IMG/VR virus record: IMGVR_UViG_3300028388_001127
Location: 1-42,602 of that record
DNA from: a virus
Direction: 5' to 3' (one strand)
DNA length: 42,602 nucleotides
The stretch's first letter is position 1; each line of letters opens with the position of its first letter. The notes beneath the pieces were generated by a model. That model searched no databases and was not told the DNA's origin. It worked only from the letters and a program-made list of their open reading frames with translations. The position numbers and the translations under genes were made by a program. Below are positions 38,519 to 42,602 of the stretch, in pieces.

Positions 38519-39223
38519 ATGGCAAAAGGTAGAATTAAAAGACCAGAGAAAGTTGAAGCGTTTAAAATGCCGAGAGTTGGGATGGTTAAGACAGGATATA
38601 AAGATGAGCGAGGTTACCCACGTTCTTGCGATTATTTTTTAGCATCTGGAAAGTATAAAGCTTTATTTGATAAAGCGTACCCAAATAAACCCAAGACTTT
38701 GCAAATTGTTTTCTGGGAGGATAATTACGAAACAATGTGCAATGAGAGGTATGAGTACCGAGATAATGAGGGAAAGTTGTTTGCTTCTGGAGATGGAGAG
38801 GAGTTTGAGGTTTGGAATGGAGATAAGTATGTAAAATACTCAATCGCTGACCATCCAAATTTGATGGAGGATTTGCACAAGAAACAGAGAAACAAAAAAG
38901 GATGGGAGGTTATTTTGACCTTGCGTTTTTTCTTGCCTAAAGTCAAAGATATTGCAGGATATTGGGAATACTCAACTAAAGGCGAGGCATCAACAATTCC
39001 TGCTATTAGAGATACGTTTGATTTGATGATGCAAAGCCGAGGTTCTGTAAGAGGAGTAATATTTGATTTGAATGTTGTATTTGCGAAAAGTCAAAAGCCT
39101 GGAGTAAAAAGCAGATACCCTGTTGTATCATTGATACCCAACCAAAGTAAAGAGAATATTGAGGCAGTAAAGGGAGCGATGTTGAATGTAGAGCAAACAC
39201 CTTTACTTGGAGATGGGAATTAA
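38519..39223 (+). CDS. Gp3/RDF-like metal-binding family protein (putative)
   Basis: 234 residues. FLASGKYKALFDKAYPNKPKTLQIVFW and EGKLFASGDGEEFEVWNGDKYV near the start, then VILTLRFFLPKVKDIAGYWEYSTKG and a conserved-looking end (AIRDTFDLMMQSRGSVRGVIFDLNVVFA) resemble the Gp3-like / recombination directionality factor family, related to a group annotated as hydrolase or metal-binding. No integrase is in the window, so a directionality role would need a partner elsewhere; a recombination role is as likely. Confidence 0.5.
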   Translation: MAKGRIKRPEKVEAFKMPRVGMVKTGYKDERGYPRSCDYFLASGKYKALFDKAYPNKPKTLQIVFWEDNYETMCNERYEYRDNEGKLFASGDGEEFEVWNGDKYVKYSIADHPNLMEDLHKKQRNKKGWEVILTLRFFLPKVKDIAGYWEYSTKGEASTIPAIRDTFDLMMQSRGSVRGVIFDLNVVFAKSQKPGVKSRYPVVSLIPNQSKENIEAVKGAMLNVEQTPLLGDGN

Positions 39224-39228
39224 AATAG

Positions 39229-39333
39229 TATATTTAACATCGAGTTATCGAGTTGCAGCCGAGGATAACCAAACCTAAAAAAATATTGACCGTATCGCTG
39301 GAGAGACTGCAACCTCAAAGGCGTTACGGTTTT
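39229..39333 (+). ncRNA. Candidate structured RNA with kissing loops and terminator
   Basis: TATATTTA (39229-39236) is a -7-like box. Hairpin 1: GTTATC (39244-39249) with GATAAC (39264-39269). Hairpin 2: CCGTATCGC (39290-39298) with GCGTTACGG (39321-39329, one mismatch), then TTTTCTT. GTTGCAG in loop 1 (39252-39258) and CTGCAAC in loop 2 (39307-39313) are perfectly complementary, so the loops can kiss. It fills the 117-base gap before the YopX gene. It may act in cis on that gene or as a separate small RNA. Confidence 0.5.
39290..39333 (+). terminator. Terminator-like hairpin before the YopX gene
   Basis: 9-base stem with one mismatch and a 22-base loop, followed by TTTTCTTATTT. ATG 39341 begins 7 bases later, so the downstream operon needs read-through or its own start. 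Confidence 0.65.
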
Positions 39334-39340
39334 CTTATTT

Positions 39341-39724
39341 ATGAGAGATTTAAAATTTAGAATATGGGATAGTTTTAATGCCGTAATGATGAGGCAGGAG
39401 GAGGATAGATATGCCGATAGTTTATGCAAAATATGGGTTGATTATGATATTTTAATTAATGGAGAAAATGACCCAATTATGATGCAGTTTACAGGATTGA
39501 CAGACAGGAATGGGATTGAGATTTATGAGGGGGATATAATGTCTTATAAAAATAGTTTTCCAGAAGATGACAACAAAAATTATTTTATAGTTTGGAATGA
39601 AAATGGATATTGGGCTATTAGATATAAGCATTGGGATAAAAAAACAACTTGTAGAATAGATGCTTTTCAGAGAGAAAATGGAGAGGTAATTGGTAATATT
39701 TACGAAAACCCAGAATTATTATGA
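39341..39724 (+). CDS. YopX family protein
   Basis: 127 residues. MRDLKFRIWD at the start, MQFTGLTDRNGIEIYEGDIM in the middle and EVIGNIYENPELL at the end are the diagnostic YopX pattern. The family is very common in phages; its function is not known. Complete, with no insertion. It starts right behind the structured RNA region. Confidence 0.9.
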   Translation: MRDLKFRIWDSFNAVMMRQEEDRYADSLCKIWVDYDILINGENDPIMMQFTGLTDRNGIEIYEGDIMSYKNSFPEDDNKNYFIVWNENGYWAIRYKHWDKKTTCRIDAFQRENGEVIGNIYENPELL

Positions 39725-40122
39725 TGTTAGTAGAGAGAGCGAATAAAGATTTTTATAAGTGGTGCGTTAATCCAGAAAACAAAGCAACCAATGAGTATCT
39801 GTTTAAGATGTGCGAGAGTGGGATGTTGATGTTTTATGAGAGTTATTGGAATAAGATGCCATTTGAGATGAGATATGGATATTACATTACTTGGTTTTGT
39901 AGTGTAGGAATACCAATAGGAGTTGTGCCAGAGTACCACGAGCATACAGGAGAGCATTTGGGTTTTTATCCTGTTGTAAGAGATACGATATTTTGGAAAG
40001 CCAACCATACAGGATATTATGAGGATTTGAATGAGGCAAGAGTTAAGTTGATTGAGGAGGCAATGAATATCTATAACAAAGAATTATCGTGGAAAGAATT
40101 TAAAGAGCAAAGAGGTTTATGA
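39721..40122 (+). CDS. Hypothetical protein
   Basis: 133 residues. ATG 39721 overlaps the YopX stop (ATGATG; the second ATG, 39724, is equally possible). Aromatic-rich (FYESYWNKMPFEMRYGYYIT WFCSVG), no clear membrane span. Not recognised. It overlaps the next gene by 4 bases and so belongs to the replication operon. Confidence 0.6.
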   Translation: MMLVERANKDFYKWCVNPENKATNEYLFKMCESGMLMFYESYWNKMPFEMRYGYYITWFCSVGIPIGVVPEYHEHTGEHLGFYPVVRDTIFWKANHTGYYEDLNEARVKLIEEAMNIYNKELSWKEFKEQRGL

Positions 40123-40898
40123 TTGGAAAAATATTAGGGCATACAGCATATTGGATGGTTAACAAAACCATAGCAAGAGTTACAAGTATAGAGGCAGCTT
40201 TATTGTTAGCAGATTTAGCAGATAAAGAGTTGTATTTTAACACCAGAGATGAGATTGATAATGAGGGATATTTTTTTAATACTGCTGATAATATCCAGAG
40301 AGATACAACACTAACTTATCATAGTCAAAAAAAGGCTTTAAAGTTGTTGATGGAGGTTGGATTTGTAGAGACAAAACTTAAAGGAGTTCCTGCAAAACTA
40401 CATTTCAAAATAGTTGAAAACAAGATTTTAAAATTTTTAAATACTGGAATTGAAAATACTTCAAAACTTGAATTAGAAAATTTTAATACTAATAAGAATA
40501 AAACTAATAATAATAAAAGTAAAAAGAATAAACCTATTAAACCTCAACCAAAGGTTTCGGTTTCTCCAGAGGAGGCAAAAGGAGAGCAAGATTTGTTTGG
40601 TAAAAAACCAAATAAAAATGCAAAGGTTTTATTTAAAAATTCCGCTTTTTTTGATTTGATTATCTTTAAGCAAAAATTAAAAGGATTGGATGATGCAGGA
40701 GTTGATTTGGAATTTTACCACAGACAAGTCAATAATTGGAGCGAGAGCAAAACAGTAAAGAGGACAGCAAATGGATGGGTTGCAACTGCCAGAACATTTA
40801 TGGAGAAAGACAAACAAGCAGGAAAGTTGCAGATGGTTAAAAGTCCAGAGGAGCAAAAGGAGCTTGACCAAGATATGATTGATTATTTGAATATGTAA
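40119..40898 (+). CDS. Winged-helix replication initiator-like protein
   Basis: 259 residues. Residues 1-100 are a winged helix typical of phage replisome organisers (AYWMVNKTIARVTSIEAALL; TADNIQRDTTLTYHSQKKAL; VGFVETKLKGVPAKLHFKI). Residues 120-155 are an Asn/Lys-rich linker. The C-terminal part (VKRTANGWVATARTFMEKDK) resembles the DnaD-like end that binds DNA or loads helicase. It probably opens the origin and recruits the host helicase. Confidence 0.75.
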   Translation: MIGKILGHTAYWMVNKTIARVTSIEAALLLADLADKELYFNTRDEIDNEGYFFNTADNIQRDTTLTYHSQKKALKLLMEVGFVETKLKGVPAKLHFKIVENKILKFLNTGIENTSKLELENFNTNKNKTNNNKSKKNKPIKPQPKVSVSPEEAKGEQDLFGKKPNKNAKVLFKNSAFFDLIIFKQKLKGLDDAGVDLEFYHRQVNNWSESKTVKRTANGWVATARTFMEKDKQAGKLQMVKSPEEQKELDQDMIDYLNM

Positions 40899-40909
40899 AT
40901 TTTATAACG

Positions 40910-41812
40910 ATGTTACCAATAGAAAGAAAGAGAAATGCTCTTGCATTAAGACAGGACAAATATTTGAATGATAAAATATTACTTCTCCAGAATGAGGATG
41001 TTTTGTTAAAGGTTGGAGAGAGAGATTTGATGATTGCAAATGCAGGAGTTGAGCAACCGATTAGAAAATATACCGATGAGGAGTTGATTAGTGTGGTGGC
41101 AAAGTCTGCTAAAATGATTTGCCGAGATATTGGAGTTAAGGATTGGAATAACCCAAGCATTATGAAATATGATGCAACCAGATTTTTCACTACTCTAAAA
41201 AATTACTACAAGGATTTAAGTTTAAAGGAGGTCAAGATGGCTTTTGAATTGGCAGCAGTTGGAGAGTTGGATGAGTGGTTGCCAAAAGATAAAAATGGCA
41301 ATCCAGATAAGAACCATTACCAAGCGTTTTCAATGGAGTATTATACCAAGATACTCAATGCTTATAAAGCCAAAAAAAATAAGGTTTGGAATAAAGTTAG
41401 AAAGGCATTACCTCCTCCAGAGTACATAATTACAGCCGAGCAAAAAAAGAAAAATAAGGAGGCTTTTTACAATGATATTTATGATGCTTTTGATAAGTAT
41501 AAGAATGATAAAATTGAGCCAAATTTTATATTAAGTATCTTTTATAAGGAGTTTGTTAGTAGAGGTTTGATTGATGGAGAGGAGAAAATGAGCAAAAAAT
41601 CCATTGACAGAGCATATCGCAAGTTGATTGATAGTGATGCTCCTCGAAAAGAAAAAAAGGCAATTATACAAGATTATCACAAAAATAAGATTGCACCAGC
41701 TTTGATGAGTTCAGCAGAAAGGATTGAGTACAATGAGAGGATTAGAGTTTATTTTGATAAGTTGATTGATGAAAAAATTGATATTAAAAAAGTGATACAA
41801 TGTACAGTTTAG
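40910..41812 (+). CDS. Hypothetical replication-region protein
   Basis: 300 residues, helical and basic (NALALRQDKYLNDKILLLQN; MSKKSIDRAYRKLIDSD). I recall similar proteins after the initiator in Bacteroidetes prophages; function unassigned. The place usually held by a helicase loader fits, but no Walker motif is present, so it is not an AAA+ loader. It overlaps the next small gene by 13 bases. Confidence 0.6.
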   Translation: MLPIERKRNALALRQDKYLNDKILLLQNEDVLLKVGERDLMIANAGVEQPIRKYTDEELISVVAKSAKMICRDIGVKDWNNPSIMKYDATRFFTTLKNYYKDLSLKEVKMAFELAAVGELDEWLPKDKNGNPDKNHYQAFSMEYYTKILNAYKAKKNKVWNKVRKALPPPEYIITAEQKKKNKEAFYNDIYDAFDKYKNDKIEPNFILSIFYKEFVSRGLIDGEEKMSKKSIDRAYRKLIDSDAPRKEKKAIIQDYHKNKIAPALMSSAERIEYNERIRVYFDKLIDEKIDIKKVIQCTV

Positions 41813-41964
41813 AGGAGTTGAAAATAATAATAAGAAATTGCAAAACTTTATCGGAGTTAACGAGTTTTTGCAAAGTAATAAACCAATATAAAAAATCTTT
41901 TCCTTTGAGTGTTTTGAATTGTTTACCGAGAGCAATACAGGCACAAAGAGAGATAGTAAATTAA
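41800..41964 (+). CDS. Small hypothetical protein, 54 residues
   Basis: ATG 41800 to TAA 41962-41964: MYSLEELKIIIRNCKTLSEL, ending RAIQAQREIVN. Helical, two cysteines. It overlaps the previous gene by 13 bases and ends 4 bases before the RuvC-like start, so it fits the operon. It contains ACCGAGAGC (41925-41933), the leader motif, within its codons, without the promoter. Confidence 0.6.
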   Translation: MYSLEELKIIIRNCKTLSELTSFCKVINQYKKSFPLSVLNCLPRAIQAQREIVN

Positions 41965-41968
41965 AAAT

Positions 41969-42499
41969 ATGGAGGCAAAAACAATCGTTGGAATTGACCC
42001 AGGAGCGAGCGGAGGTATCGCAGTTTATAATTATAAGGCAGGAATTACAGCGGTAAAGATGCCAAAGAAAGTTGAGGAGTTAAGTGATTACTTGACTTAC
42101 ATAAAAGACACTTACGAAAAGCCGATCTGTTTCATTGAGAAAGTACAGAGTTTTCATAGCGATACAGATGATGCAGGGAAAAGGTTTGGAATACAGAAAA
42201 TGTTAGCGAATTATGAGCAATTAAAAACAGTTTTGACATTGACTAAAATTCCTTTTGTGCAAGTTTATCCTCAATCGTGGCAAGGAGGATTGAATTTAAG
42301 AAAAAAGGGAGAGAGTAAAAAAGACCGAAAGAACCGATACAAAGCTGCTGCATTAAAATATTATCCAGAATTAAAGCCGACTTTATGGAGCGCAGATGCT
42401 TTATGTATTGTTCAGTTTGGGAGATTAAAGTTTAACACGGATGTTGATTGGATAATTGAGCGATTACCTCCAGCAGCACAAAGAGAGATATTTAATTAA
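41969..42499 (+). CDS. RuvC-like Holliday junction resolvase
   Basis: 176 residues. RNase H-fold acidic residues: Asp10 (GIDPGASGG), Glu57 (CFIEKV), and Asp143 (SADALCI), with a Lys-rich KKGESKKDRKNRYKA before the last. This matches phage RuvC-like resolvases, which cut four-way junctions before packaging. An additional C-terminal Asp may complete the site. Full length. Confidence 0.88.
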   Translation: MEAKTIVGIDPGASGGIAVYNYKAGITAVKMPKKVEELSDYLTYIKDTYEKPICFIEKVQSFHSDTDDAGKRFGIQKMLANYEQLKTVLTLTKIPFVQVYPQSWQGGLNLRKKGESKKDRKNRYKAAALKYYPELKPTLWSADALCIVQFGRLKFNTDVDWIIERLPPAAQREIFN

Positions 42500-42511
42500 A
42501 AATAACGGTTT

Positions 42512-42540
42512 GGCTATGAAACGTAGCGACCTACGAAGCC
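42512..42540 (+). other. Compact hairpin after the resolvase gene
   Basis: GGCT (42512-42515) pairs with AGCC (42537-42540) around an inner perfect stem CGTAG-CGAC-CTACG (42522-42535). No T-tail. A 13-codon ORF (ATG 42516, MKRSDLRSPKLSN) overlaps it and is probably chance. Confidence 0.5.
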
Positions 42541-42558
42541 CAAAACTATCAAATTGAG

Positions 42559-42602
42559 ATGAAGTTAAATAAAAGTACAAACCACCAATACAGCACAAAC
42601 TC
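42559..42602 (+). CDS. Partial small gene running off the right edge
   Basis: ATG 42559 (MKLNKSTNHQYSTN) is open to the window end. On a circular map it would run into position 1; the frame there is one base off the frame read at 1-99. Without an added base it would read 35 residues and stop at 61-63. Confidence 0.35.
   Translation, partial: MKLNKSTNHQYSTN

Noticed and set aside
41925-41933. Sixth copy of the leader motif ACCGAGAGC
   Set aside because: It lies within a coding frame, 36 bases before the next ATG, without the promoter or operator; likely chance.
42516-42557. 13-codon ORF MKRSDLRSPKLSN
   Set aside because: It coincides with a hairpin and has no support beyond a start and a stop.

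Overview
This AT-rich window (about one third G+C by eye) reads as nearly all, or all, of the genome of a long-tailed bacteriophage (siphovirus-like) of a Bacteroidetes host, most likely a flavobacterium. The evidence is a complete head and tail set (terminase, portal, scaffold, capsid, tail chaperone with a -1 frameshift, tape measure, tail fibre) and promoters of the Bacteroidetes type (TTTG, about 19 bases, TAnnTTTG) instead of sigma-70 boxes. Gene starts mostly lack strong Shine-Dalgarno sites, and there is a lipoprotein with a Bacteroidetes-style surface-export signal. Every supported gene is on the + strand. No gap exceeds about 190 bases. I see no tRNA, rRNA, CRISPR array, integrase or insertion sequence. 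Both ends cut small genes, so the window is probably a circular genome opened at an arbitrary point.

Layout. 1-7.5 kb: DNA metabolism and small early genes (a protein ending in a clamp-binding-like QLTLF, a TopoVI-A/TOPRIM-like protein with an early in-frame stop, an HNH nuclease, a DnaQ-type exonuclease, SSB split at its start by a homing endonuclease, an ASCH protein with a membrane anchor). 7.6-9.7 kb: terminase. 9.7-11.2 kb: small genes behind a shared promoter/leader element. 11.3-19.5 kb: virion structure, portal, scaffold, capsid and connector genes. 19.5-21.2 kb: an inserted cargo of a ParB-like protein, a TAGT-like glycosyltransferase and a HEAKH protein. 21.2-31.8 kb: tail chaperone, tape measure, large tail proteins, and an SGNH-hydrolase tail fibre of foreign-looking composition. 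31.9-34.1 kb: lysis (membrane proteins/holin, T7-type amidase, overlapping spanin-like pair). 34.2-36.8 kb: RNase H, surface lipoprotein, a candidate antisense RNA, a Cro-like regulator and small proteins. 36.8-42.5 kb: recombination/replication genes (PD-(D/E)XK nuclease, Gp3/RDF-like protein, YopX, winged-helix initiator, RuvC-like resolvase).

The most interesting signal is a possible regulon. Five dispersed gene starts (1197, 9789, 10305, 34290, 36231) share a promoter overlapped by a 21-bp operator-like inverted repeat (ATTTAAAC, 5 bases, GTTTAAAT), followed by a conserved leader ending in ACCGAGAGCAA just before ATG. Close to the last copy, a promoter-hairpin-terminator unit at 36072-36156 encodes a short RNA containing GCTCTCGGTTT, the exact reverse complement of AAACCGAGAGC in three of these leaders. 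This suggests a phage small RNA acting in trans on its own leaders, next to a Cro-like repressor that may bind the operators. A second non-coding unit (39229-39333) has two hairpins whose loops are perfectly complementary over 7 bases. All functional statements are from reading the sequence; no database search was run.
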